Below the pieces are notes generated by a model, which saw only the letters and a list, made by a program, of their open reading frames with translations, ran no database searches and had not been told where the DNA came from. Of a stretch of 64,000 nt of DNA, positions 1-8,600 are shown piece after piece. This stretch comes from SZUA-448 sp964602475 (lineage in GTDB: Bacteria; Bacillota; Clostridia; Lachnospirales; Lachnospiraceae): assembly GCA_964602475.1 (NCBI GenBank), contig CAZRRN010000001.1:36946-100945 (forward strand), read 5' to 3'. Each line of letters begins with the position of its first letter. Positions within the stretch are counted from its first letter, which is position 1. The position numbers were made by a program, and so were the translations under genes.

Positions 1-859
1 CGGAGCTGAAGCTCATAAATTTATCCAGATTCATACGTGCACCGAATTTACCGTAAATTGCACGGGAGGTTCCCATCATAACCGCGAACATCATCGGACC
101 GGCAAGATCCCCGGCAACCTTGCTGATGTGCAGACCCTGTTCTGCAAATGCAGAAGCCCACTGGCTGACCGACTGTTCACTTGCACCTGCACAGAGCATC
201 ATGAGAATCAGAAGCCAGAAGGATTTCATCCGAATCAGTTCACGCACAGTAAGTCCGTGTTCCCCCTCCGGGTGCATGGGCGCAATCGGGACGACGGCAA
301 AAAGAACGGTATTGGCAAGTGGAACCAGTGCCCAGATCCGGGCAAGAATACGCCAGTTTTCAATACCGAACAGTCGGAAAAATAACGTAGAAATAAGAAC
401 AACAGCAACATGTCCCCAACAGTAAAATGCATGCAGAAGGCTCATGGCAGCCTCTTTGTTGTCTGTCGGGCAGGCTTCGACAATCGGGCTGACCAGAACC
501 TCTACCAGACCGCCACCGACAGCATAGATCATGACGGAAATCAGAATTCCGACAAACGGGTCGGGCAGCAGCTCAGGCAGAATTGACAGTGATACAAGTC
601 CGACCGTCGCACAGATATGTGCGGTAAGCATAGAAGCACGGTACCCAATCCGGTCGATAAAACGAATGGAGAGAAAATCAATCGTAAGCTGAAATGCGAA
701 GTTAAGGGTGACAAGAAGAGTGACCTTTGATAACGGAATATGGTAGCTTGTTTGAAAGGTGACGAAAAGTAACGGGAGAAAATTATTGATAATTGCCTGT
801 ACAATGTAGCCGATGAAAGAGGCTTTAATCGTAAGCCGATAATTTGATTTACTTTGCAT
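1..859 (-). CDS. MFS permease (fucose-permease-like), 3' end cut by window edge
   Basis: Reading the minus strand from the ATG at 859 gives an uninterrupted hydrophobic frame of 286 codons that runs off the window at base 1, so the C-terminal part is missing. It starts MQSKSNYRLTIKASFIGY and continues with alternating transmembrane segments and short polar loops, with GG-V-E-SPIVEACPTDNKEAAMS between segments, a pattern seen in sugar and nucleoside permeases of the major facilitator superfamily. It should be a 12-helix plasma-membrane transporter. The substrate cannot be told from sequence. It is divergent from the rubrerythrin gene, with 332 bases between the two starts. Confidence 0.8.
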   Translation of the reverse strand, partial: MQSKSNYRLTIKASFIGYIVQAIINNFLPLLFVTFQTSYHIPLSKVTLLVTLNFAFQLTIDFLSIRFIDRIGYRASMLTAHICATVGLVSLSILPELLPDPFVGILISVMIYAVGGGLVEVLVSPIVEACPTDNKEAAMSLLHAFYCWGHVAVVLISTLFFRLFGIENWRILARIWALVPLANTVLFAVVPIAPMHPEGEHGLTVRELIRMKSFWLLILMMLCAGASEQSVSQWASAFAEQGLHISKVAGDLAGPMMFAVMMGTSRAIYGKFGARMNLDKFMSFSS

Positions 860-1005
860 TATTTGTGTCCATCCTGAATTTATAGTATCCGGTTGCTGTA
901 CCTGTAAAGTGCACCAACCAGTATACGGGATGTAACGGAGAATTACCAGCAGAAATTTTGAATGATCTTTTCTGTAAAATCGACAGATATCTACACATTG
1001 TATGA

Positions 1006-1033
1006 TTGAAAATAAAAATTTCCATGATATAAT
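1006..1033 (+). promoter_or_regulatory. Sigma-A promoter of the rubrerythrin gene
   Basis: TTGAAA at 1006-1011 and TATAAT at 1028-1033 are separated by 16 bases, and a TG one base before the -10 box gives an extended -10. Transcription would start near 1040, leaving a 5' untranslated region of about 150 bases that contains the structured element at 1094-1191. Confidence 0.7.
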
Positions 1034-1093
1034 AGTCTAACAACAAGTTTTGCGTTTTTATACATTTACACTTTCTTAAAGAAGGAGTGAATA

Positions 1094-1191
1094 GTGTGAA
1101 AGATGCACCTTTCACACGCAGATTTGTGCCTGCGCGGTGCTTGACACAAAGTCTGTTATGCGCAAAAGGCCGCGCAGAAATGGAGATTACT
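1094..1191 (+). promoter_or_regulatory. Recurrent structured 5' leader element, copy 1 (rubrerythrin)
   Basis: A 98-base leader ends directly at the start codon. It holds a perfect 9-bp hairpin (GTGTGAAAG 1094-1102 with CTTTCACAC 1109-1117), a CGCAG/CTGCG hairpin (1117-1121 with 1130-1134), and an 8-bp stem CTGCGCGG/CCGCGCAG (1130-1137 with 1170-1177). The last two share bases 1130-1134 and exclude each other; TGCGC/GCGCA (1131-1135 with 1160-1164) is a further alternative. The Shine-Dalgarno TGGAGA follows at 1181. Copy 2 at 27226-27323 has the same length and differs at 6 positions; divergent copies lie at 36745 and 40612. I do not recognise it as a named RNA family. Confidence 0.7.
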
Positions 1192-1731
1192 ATGGAAAAT
1201 CTAAAGGGAACCAAGACAGAAGCGAATCTATTAACGGCTTTTGCCGGTGAATCACAGGCGAGAAATAAATATACCTATTATGCATCTGCGGCAAAAAAGG
1301 AAGGCTATGAGCAGATAGCAGCGCTGTTTCAGGAAACAGCAGACAACGAGAAGGAGCATGCAAAAATCTGGTTTAAGCTCTTACATGATGGTATGCCCAA
1401 TACGGAAGCTAATTTGACCGACGCAGCGGCAGGAGAGCATTTTGAGTGGACAGATATGTATGCAAAGTTTGCAAAAGAAGCAAAGGAAGAAGGGTTTGCA
1501 CGAATTGCATATCTCTTTGAAGCGGTTGGAAGAATCGAACGTGAGCATGAAGAGCGTTATCTGCGTCTTCTGCAGAATCTGAAAGAAGATATTGTATTCA
1601 AGAAGGGCGAAGAAATCGTATGGATTTGCAGAAACTGCGGACATATTCATGTCGGTAAGGAAGCACCGGTGAAGTGTCCGGTATGTGATCATCCGCAGGC
1701 TTATTTTGAGCAAAGAGCCACCAATTATTAA
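1192..1731 (+). CDS. rbr: Rubrerythrin
   Basis: This 179-residue cytoplasmic protein reduces hydrogen peroxide and protects anaerobes from oxidative stress, taking electrons from ferredoxin- or NADH-linked donors. The N-terminal ferritin-like four-helix domain shows the diiron ligands in AFAGESQARNKY, ETADNEKEHA and VGRIEREHEERY. The C-terminal rubredoxin-like knuckle is CRNCGHIH followed by CPVCDHP, two CxxC pairs for one iron. The start at 1192 is chosen because MENLKGTKTEANL is the usual family N-terminus; an upstream in-frame extension from 1087 reads through the structured leader. It is a single gene closed by the hairpin at 1743. Length and motifs are complete. Confidence 0.95.
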   Translation: MENLKGTKTEANLLTAFAGESQARNKYTYYASAAKKEGYEQIAALFQETADNEKEHAKIWFKLLHDGMPNTEANLTDAAAGEHFEWTDMYAKFAKEAKEEGFARIAYLFEAVGRIEREHEERYLRLLQNLKEDIVFKKGEEIVWICRNCGHIHVGKEAPVKCPVCDHPQAYFEQRATNY

Positions 1732-1742
1732 TTTAAACTATA

Positions 1743-1783
1743 AAAGGGCTTCCCTGCCAGTCTATGTCAGGAAAGCCCTTTTT
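1743..1783. terminator. Bidirectional terminator between rbr and hsp20
   Basis: The sequence from 1743 pairs AAAGGGCTT and a following CCTG with CAGG and AAGCCCTTT. A run of T follows on the plus strand and A bases flank it on the other side, so it can stop both converging transcripts. Confidence 0.75.
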
Positions 1784-1791
1784 CAATGGAA

Positions 1792-2214
1792 TTATTCAAT
1801 AGCAATCAGTTTCTTCTTGTCTTCCACTTTTTCTACTTCCTTCGGGAAAGCAAGCTTCAAGGTACCGTTATTAAAGGAAGCCTTGATGTCCTCTTCACGA
1901 ACATCCTTGCCGACATAATAGCTTCGGCTGCACTCACCGGTGTAACGTTCTCTGTGAATGTAATTGCCCTTGTCATCCTTTTCATCATTCGAGGATTCTT
2001 TCTTCGCGGTTATTGTCAGATAACCGTCGTTCAGTTCTGCACTGACATCCTCTTTCTTGTAACCCGGCAGATCAATATCAAATTGATACTCGCCGTCCTT
2101 TTCCTGAATATCCGTCTTCATAACTGTTTCATTCTCAACTCTGCGGAAGAACGGATCGCGGAACATCTCGTCAAATAAATCTGTTGAATAACGTCTTCTA
2201 GGAACCATCATCAT
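1792..2214 (-). CDS. Hsp20/alpha-crystallin small heat shock protein
   Basis: This is a 140-residue ATP-independent holdase. The alpha-crystallin domain runs from about residue 33 to 130 and includes YQFDIDLPGYKKEDVSAEL, LTITAKK and the C-terminal FNNGTLKLAFPKE stretch. I place the start at the first of three consecutive ATG codons (2214), which has GGAGGG six bases upstream; the longer frame from 2241 would read through that ribosome binding site. It is a monocistronic gene whose promoter overlaps a CIRCE operator, so it should be repressed by HrcA and induced by heat. Confidence 0.92.
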   Translation of the reverse strand: MMMVPRRRYSTDLFDEMFRDPFFRRVENETVMKTDIQEKDGEYQFDIDLPGYKKEDVSAELNDGYLTITAKKESSNDEKDDKGNYIHRERYTGECSRSYYVGKDVREEDIKASFNNGTLKLAFPKEVEKVEDKKKLIAIE

Positions 2215-2305
2215 ATCAATCCCTCCATTCAAATGATTCAAAACGGATTCACCGTTTGATTTGCTTTTTGTTCTTAAGATGCTGCCATCTCTTGTTTACG
2301 AGTAT

Positions 2306-2348
2306 GTTATACCACGGATTGTTAGCAATGTCAAGAGGTGAGTGCTAA
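2306..2348 (-). promoter_or_regulatory. hsp20 promoter overlapped by a CIRCE (HrcA) operator
   Basis: On the minus strand TTGACA (2334-2329) and TATAAC (2311-2306) are 17 bases apart. On the plus strand 2322-2348 reads TTAGCAATG, nine bases, GAGTGCTAA. This matches CIRCE (TTAGCACTC-N9-GAGTGCTAA) at 7 of 9 and 9 of 9 positions. The operator covers the -35 box. Confidence 0.85.
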
Positions 2349-2485
2349 TTTTGTGTGAAATATTTGTGAACACCAGTAAAATTAAGTGTTCACAGCTTTA
2401 TCCTTTTTATTTTCTTACAATTTCGAGCATTTAAGTCAATAAAATGAGATTAGAGATATATAAACTGAAATTCAAGGTAGTGTCG

Positions 2486-3565
2486 TCAACCAGTAACCAC
2501 TTTATATTTACGTCTTAGTGCCTTTGATAAAATTTCATTGGTATATAGAACTATTTTATCATTTTGTAATCTACCTAAAACAATCCCTGGATCTCTATTA
2601 ATCAATTTTGCAAATCTTCTAATTGCACTTTCTGAATAATCTCTTCTTTCTAAGAAGGCTTCATACTTATTTTGTGGAATCAACATATTTTGTGCATATA
2701 AATCGGCATTATCTTCATTTCCTTCCTTTTCATTTGAAAAGGTCAACCCGTAATCTCCATTCATTATGTGACCTATTTCATGAAACAGAGTAAACCAAAA
2801 TGTATCAGAGTAAGTTCTTCTATCATTAACCATAAGCATTATCTTATCCCCAACCTTTTTCGTTGCACCATTTATTCCAGAACTCTTAAGATTTGGAAGT
2901 ATTACAAAAACCACTCCTGCTTCAAGAAATTTTTTCTTTATTAATGGAAAAAATTCACCATGTGAAGTTGTTAATGTTAGAGCATATTTTACAGCTTCTT
3001 CAAACTTCTTTTTATTAAACTTTTCTGCTTCTGTATTAATGGTTTTATTAATTGCAATTTGAACCATTGTATTCGAATTAATAATATTTGAAATGCTTGG
3101 TTCTGATGAATAACCTCTAAAACTTACAGCTAAATCACGATCTTTTAAAACCTTTAATGTTGCTACATTTAGAAATTCTCTAACCGCCTTTATTTGTTCA
3201 TTTACTTTCCTGGGCAAATCTGGTAAATTGAAATTATCCCTAAAATAAGGGTACATTATATAATCAAATACTTCTCGTTCAATAACTAATTCCTTGTCTG
3301 ATTCAAATTCGACTATCATAGCATCATATTTCTTTTGAATATTAAGCCAATATTCTACGCTCATTCCTAACATTCTTGAGAGTTTCATTGCCATCTCACG
3401 TGACAAACTTTGTTCACCACGAATAATAATACTTAAGTTCTTGGGCGTTGTATCTAATCTTTTAGCAAAATCTTCTTGTGTCAAACCACTTTCATCAACA
3501 ATTTCTTTAATATAATATCCAGGATGAAAAGCTATTTTATCATTATACTCTATGTAATTACTCAT
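2486..3565 (-). CDS. higA: HigA-type antitoxin fused to an ImmA/IrrE metallopeptidase-like domain
   Basis: The 359-residue protein begins with an XRE helix-turn-helix (about residues 10-75, GLTQEDFAKRLDTTPKNLS and the HigA-type SVEYWLNIQ). It continues with an ImmA/IrrE domain containing FHEIGHIMNG near residue 262, an intact HExxH zinc motif. Antitoxins of this class bind the toxin and repress their own operon; the peptidase-like part may control antitoxin turnover. It overlaps the upstream toxin gene by 8 bases, so the two are translationally coupled, toxin first as in higBA. Base composition is markedly more AT-rich than the backbone, consistent with acquired DNA. Confidence 0.85.
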   Translation of the reverse strand: MSNYIEYNDKIAFHPGYYIKEIVDESGLTQEDFAKRLDTTPKNLSIIIRGEQSLSREMAMKLSRMLGMSVEYWLNIQKKYDAMIVEFESDKELVIEREVFDYIMYPYFRDNFNLPDLPRKVNEQIKAVREFLNVATLKVLKDRDLAVSFRGYSSEPSISNIINSNTMVQIAINKTINTEAEKFNKKKFEEAVKYALTLTTSHGEFFPLIKKKFLEAGVVFVILPNLKSSGINGATKKVGDKIMLMVNDRRTYSDTFWFTLFHEIGHIMNGDYGLTFSNEKEGNEDNADLYAQNMLIPQNKYEAFLERRDYSESAIRRFAKLINRDPGIVLGRLQNDKIVLYTNEILSKALRRKYKVVTG

Positions 3566-3911
3566 AATGTTTGCTTACCTCCTTCACTTCCACAATCCTA
3601 ACAACATTTGATATTTCATCTATGTTACATGGATCATATGGGTTTTCATTTTCGTCCAATGGCTGGATGATAATCCTCCATGGTTCTTTCTTTGTTTTTA
3701 CATCAATCGTAAAGTAGCCTTCTAAATTCCCTTCAAGGTTATGAAATCTCAGTGGTGGGGTCAGAATAATATCTTTTATAATATCTGCACTTTCTAATTG
3801 GTTAATTCGTCCCAGCAACTTCATTGCCAAAATGTTATCTCCACCAAACAGTTTTTGTGCAGCTTTCAAACTTGTACATTGAAGTTGAACTTTTTCATTT
3901 CCGTATACTAA
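3558..3911 (-). CDS. higB: HigB/RelE-family toxin with a non-canonical or mutated start
   Basis: The product is an mRNA-interferase-type toxin of the RelE/HigB fold, with family motifs KLFGG, RINQLESAD, PPLRFHNLEG, WRIIIQPL and NIDEISNVVRIVEV. The first conventional start is a TTG at 3869, giving 103 residues. However, the frame stays open upstream and encodes VYGNEKVQLQCTSLKAAQ, which matches my memory of the conserved N-terminus of this family. A strong AAAGGAGG at 3926-3919 sits seven bases before a TTA codon at 3911. I therefore give the CDS from 3911 (117 residues). Either initiation is non-canonical, the shorter form is made, or a start mutation has crippled the toxin. Confidence 0.75.
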   Translation of the reverse strand, partial: LVYGNEKVQLQCTSLKAAQKLFGGDNILAMKLLGRINQLESADIIKDIILTPPLRFHNLEGNLEGYFTIDVKTKKEPWRIIIQPLDENENPYDPCNIDEISNVVRIVEVKEVSKHYE

Positions 3912-3952
3912 CCTGTGTCCTCCTTTTTCAAGATTACCTATCGGGTAATTTA

Positions 3953-3981
3953 AGTATAGATTCGTTTATATGTTTTGTCAA
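3953..3981 (-). promoter_or_regulatory. Promoter of the higBA operon
   Basis: On the minus strand TTGACA (3981-3976) and TATACT (3958-3953) are separated by 17 bases, about 27 bases before the toxin ribosome binding site. The antitoxin probably represses here. Confidence 0.75.
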
Positions 3982-4297
3982 TGCATTTTCAGCTAATTAA
4001 TAAGTGCACTCTTACAGAGTCTAATTCAATTATATCATTTGAACACTATATAATATAATTGAACCCGATATAAACATTAATAACATATTATTTTTACATT
4101 GTATTTTCAAAGTTATGACACATATCATGTTTCTTAATTTTTTACTGTTCTTTTGCCATCAGATACTTCCATATAAAAACAACAGACGCCATAGAAACCA
4201 GTATTTCCGGACTCTACAGCATCTGTTAATTTAAGACAAAAGCATGTGCAAATATTCAGCAACGATGTGCATTTACACCATGTTTTTCGTACACCCG

Positions 4298-4324
4298 TTC
4301 TGTGAAGGTACCAATTTCACAGAA
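4298..4324. repeat. Inverted repeat next to the integrase remnant
   Basis: TTCTGTGAA (4298-4306) and TTCACAGAA (4316-4324) form a perfect 9-bp inverted repeat with a 9-base centre. It overlaps the end of the integrase remnant and may be a recombination or operator site, or chance. Confidence 0.5.
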
Positions 4325-4440
4325 TACGGTCATTCATTTTTCTTAATTCTTTCTCAATCCGGCTCCGGCTGCGATGTAATTGTAAACATCCATCATAACA
4401 TCGGTTTTACCATGCCCTAATAGATATATTTTGTGATATG
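4317..4440 (-). pseudogene. Tyrosine recombinase (integrase) C-terminal remnant
   Basis: Minus-strand translation gives LLGHGKTDVMMDVYNY, the box with the conserved LGH and catalytic Tyr region of phage and ICE integrases. After a frame change it continues RIEKELRKMNDRIL and stop, a typical integrase tail. No start or upstream domains are present, so this is a decayed fragment. It supports the 2400-5500 stretch being the scar of a mobile element. The rest of 3982-4539 holds no gene that I can support. Confidence 0.6.
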
Positions 4441-4539
4441 GCAACTCTATCTTGATGGTAATATACAGATGTGTGTAGATGCGGAGGATCATTGGAAATA
4501 TGGTAATTAAAATCTGTCACAACATCAAGTGACATCTTT

Positions 4540-5226
4540 TCACTTTTTGAATTTTTTGTTTTCAGTTCCTAAATTATATGGACATATATCTCTGCATTTA
4601 TGACATGAAATAATCCAACTCTTTTTGGCCTCATCATCACCGAAAGCATAATCCCAACAACTTTGTTGTTCTAAATTTCGATTTTTTAATGCGTTCGCTG
4701 GACATGCCTGGACACACAAATTGCAATCATTACAAATACGCTCTTTTACATCATCTGGTGTAAATTCCGCCTCTGTCAATACTGCTCCTAGCCATACCAT
4801 GCTTCCAAACTCAGATGTAATTAATAGAGAATGTCTTCCGATTGTTCCTATGCCAGCTGCTTGAGCAGCGTGTTTTAGTGAAATAATCGAACGCTATCTT
4901 CCCGTTCGCTCATCCCATTCACTTTCATTAGTAGGAATTGGTATTGAAAGAATACCTCTCTTTTCCATCTCAATACAAAAGTCAAGTGCCATTGCGTCCA
5001 TTTTAGGTGTAATGGAATTTCTCACCCGCGTATATGGAACCGCTGTTTTACAGAATAATGTTCCTGTCGGAAATCTGCATGCAAAGGAAATAACTGATTT
5101 GCAAGATGGTAACACGTCTAATGGATGATATCCAATTGGTGCAGCTTCAAATCTATCTATACTAGCTATCCCACATAGATCAGCACCTAGAGAAAAAAAT
5201 ATTTCTTTAACTTCTTTACTATTCAT
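4540..5226 (-). pseudogene. Epoxyqueuosine-reductase-like iron-sulfur protein interrupted by an in-frame TAG
   Basis: A 229-codon frame starting MNSKEVKEIFFSLGADLCGI (AGGAG upstream) is closed by TAG at 4896-4894, then continues in the same frame through SIISLKHAAQAAGIGTIGRH to the end at 4540. The C-terminal half carries two [4Fe-4S] motifs (CNDCNLCVQACP and CHKCRDICP), as in QueG and related double-cluster proteins of tRNA modification or corrinoid biology. The first half ends ESEWDERTGR. Everything on both sides of the amber codon is conserved-looking, so one substitution probably inactivated it recently. Precise substrate is unknown. Confidence 0.75.
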
Positions 5227-5447
5227 ATTGTAAATTACTCCTTTGTAAAATAAAACCTGAAGTAACATCCATACAAGCATTACATCAAGATTAGTTTCTT
5301 TACCTGTAATAATACCATATTGACATTTTTATTTCAATTATAACAGGATGTCCGTTTGAGACTAGTTATGAGACCACTTTTTTGTCCCTTGTCAAAATCA
5401 GACGATATCTGACGACATAGATAAAGTGCTGCATGCCCTCATTAAAA

Positions 5448-5486
5448 TAAAAAGCAGTGAAATTTAATTAATAATTTCACTGCTTT
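5448..5486 (-). terminator. Terminator of the surface-protein operon
   Basis: AAAGCAGTGAAAT pairs with ATTTCACTGCTTT around an AT-rich loop. On the minus strand the stem is followed by a T-rich run. The 375 bases between the broken reductase and the surface gene hold no other feature I can support. Confidence 0.75.
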
Positions 5487-5601
5487 CGGAGAATACTTCC
5501 AACCCTTATCGTACACAATCGTTATCATTTTATCTGACCAGTCAGGGTACGTCGATTATGAATCAGTCGCTTGATTTTTCTGACTATCCGATATTCCTGC
5601 T

Positions 5602-8600
5602 TTATTGCTGCGGAGGAGTTGTTTCCTGTCCGGCAGCTTTTTTCTTCTTGTTAATCAGAAGGATTGTAATGACAATACCGGCAGCCAGAGCTGTGGTAAT
5701 AATCAGTAGAATCAGCAGGGTATTCGAACCGCTTTCTGCCTTCTTTACTGTTACATTGAAGGTTGCGGTATGTTCGCCGTAGCTGACGGTGATTGCCTGT
5801 GTGCCTTCTTCCGTCAGTATCTGTTCTGTTACTTTAAATCCGCTTGTAACATCAATGTAGCCCTCATCGGTCAGCAGACGGACCACCATTCCGTCCAGAT
5901 CCAGAGTATCTCCCTCTTCGTATTCTACCTTGGTCGGGAAGACAGGAATCTCGATGTCTGTAATCGTCTCATCGGTCGGAACTTCGGAAAGAACCGTTCC
6001 GGGTGTCTTGGTCGGTTCTGTACTCTTCGTTGTTTCCGGTGCAGGAGTCGCAGTTGCCGCCGCTTCTGTTACTGCTGCTGCGGTGGTGGGAGTAGCTTCC
6101 GGTTCTGGGGTTGCCGTTGCTTCTGGTACTGCTGTCGGTTCCGGGGTTGCTGTTACATCGGGTGCGGTTGTCAGAGTCGGAGCTGCGGCATCGGTCGGTT
6201 CTGTGACAGGCGTTGCAGTCGTGGTCGGAACCGGAGTGGCGGTGGCAGTCGGAGCGACAGTCGGGGTAGCCGCCTTGGTCGGAGCAGCAGTCGGGGTAGC
6301 CGCCTTGGTCGGAGCAGCAGTCGGGGTAGCCGCCTTGGTCGGAGCAGCGGTCGGGGTAGCTGCCTTGGTTGGGGTAACGGTCGGGGTAGCCGCCTTGGTG
6401 GGGGTAACGGTCGGGGTAGCTGCCTTGGTCGGAGCAGCAGTCGGGGTTACGGTAACCTTTGCAATCAGCTCTGCCTGGTTAAAACCGCATATGGAGCAGG
6501 TACGCTGACGCACTCCCTCCTTGGTTTCTGTTGCTGCCAGAAGAGTGGTCCATTCGCCGTAGGTATGAGCAGCAACGTCCATCTTCTCTCCGCAGGAGCA
6601 TTCCTTCCAATGATTTGTATCATCAGACTTCCAGGCATCTTCGGCTTTGTGTGTATGAAGATAGGTAACGGGAACCAGGGTTGAATAAACAGATTCGCTG
6701 GAGGAACCCAGGGTATTTGTTACCATGACACAGTAATAGGCTGTTCCAACCTCCTGCGGGGGAGTGAAGCTTTGTTGTACACCGTAGCCCGCATCGGTAT
6801 TGCTGTAAATGGCACTGATGGTAGATATATCATTTACACTTGTCCGGTACCACTGGTAGCTTAATTTCCCACTGTCTGCAGTGCTTGCGGTAACGGAAAG
6901 GGTTGCTGTGGTTTCGGTCGTATAGCTGCCACCCTTTGGCTGAACAGTAATGCTTGGCTTTTGCGCCTTAGGATCAGCTGCAGCGGAGAAGGTGTAGACG
7001 ACAGCGGTTGCATAGAGGGAGTCGTTTTTGGTTTTATTTAGCGTTGCTTTGCTTGCATCGATCGCTGCAGTCTCTCCGTTTACCGTTGCAGAAAGTGGGA
7101 AATTCCGGTCAAACTCGTCTTTAATGAATGCGAGTTCCTCTGCAGTTGCACTTTTTTCATATAACGCACGAACTGTCTGTGGAAGCAGGTACCCCTCGGC
7201 AGCCCGGATCGTTACGGTTACGGTATAGTCTGTGCCGTCCTTGAATGAAGCGTCTGCCGGAGACCAGACTACGTCCGTGATGCGAAGATTCGGCGCCGTT
7301 GCGGTCACTGCCGGAGTGTTTCCGGCCTTTGGCGCAGCTATGGTCAGTGCTGCTGTAGTGATAATCTGATCCTTGTCACATTGGACTCTGATGCCGGTAA
7401 AAATAAAGCGTATTTCACTCCCGCCGTTTAGCTTCACATAGTAGCTGCATGTCATGTCTTCCCCGCCATGCGGCTCCAGTGTTGCGACCATGTTGGAAGC
7501 AAAGGTATAGCCTTCATTAAACTTCACTGTGATATAGAGATCAATCGTATCGCCAAAACTGAACGAGTCAACCTCATATTTACCATGATAGGCAGAGACA
7601 TCCGTTATCGTGACACCCTTTGATGTGAGGGTTAGATCTGTATCCAGCTTCCCGTTATGATTCGGAATATCAAAGTCTGTGATGCTTACGCTGGAGACCT
7701 CTGTTGTAGGAAGTGATGCCTCGGTTGTGAACACCACCGTGCTGTCTGCCTCACCTGCTTTGACTGTATAGCATTGTTCCGGAAGGGTCGTCTTTACACC
7801 ATTTATGAAGACGTTGATACCCTCCCCGAGCCAGTCAGTTGTCTTAAGCAAAGGAAGATATTCCGAATAGTAATATATTGCACTGCTGTATTTGTTGACT
7901 ATATTGAAAATGCCGCCGTTTACCTTCAGCGTACCATCGTTAACCTTCAGCGCATCGTAGCCGGAGTTAAAGGTACCGCCGTTGATTGTCGTATTTGCCT
8001 TCGAATCACTGTGGAAAAGTAAGTTGCCACTCCAGAGAACGGTACCGGCGCTGGTCAGGGTTCCGCCGTTGATCACCACGCTGCCTCCTGCGTTTGATAT
8101 CATCGCATTGTGTTCGTCCCGTCCGTATAATGTACTTTCCAGCAAACCACCGTTCATGGTGAAGCTTGAGTTATCGCTGTTTAGATAGATGGCATTGCCG
8201 CTTTTGATACCATCGATGACCGCATAGCGGAGCCTTCCACTGTCGATTGTCAGAGCTGCGAAGCCGCTCAGCCAGAATATCAGCTGGCTGTCTCTAAGTG
8301 CTATCATATACAGACCGCCGTTTCCGACACTGTCCTTGATGGTCAGGTTGTTGTAGCTCCAAAGCAAAAACAGAGGCTGATTGCCGCTTATGCTGTTGGT
8401 CTTTGTGACATTGATCGCGTAGCCATTGAGGTCAAGAGATACGTTTTTTGCTCCTTTGCTAAAGTAAGTCGAACCGTTACCGTCGAGATCTGCCTTTAGG
8501 TGAGCGCCGAGCTTGACGTTATAGTTGCCGTTACAGTTTCGAAATAGCGTTTGCAGTTCGCTATAGGTTGTGACAGTGAAGTCTGTTACTCCGTCATCAA

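Noticed and set aside
849..1214. Minus-strand open frame opposite the rubrerythrin leader
   Set aside because: It covers the promoter and hairpins of the leader and has no family resemblance; the same artefact occurs opposite the rplI leader.
4540..5226. TAG read through as an amino acid (amber recoding), also suggested by the third RiPP precursor
   Set aside because: Several ordinary genes here end in TAG (for example 18610, 19583, 45947, 51163), so general recoding is unlikely; both sites fit simple decay.
5770..6684. Long plus-strand open frames opposite the surface protein repeat
   Set aside because: They arise from the repeated Thr/Pro codons of the minus-strand gene, have extreme Gly/Arg/Ser or Val/Ala composition and no ribosome binding site.
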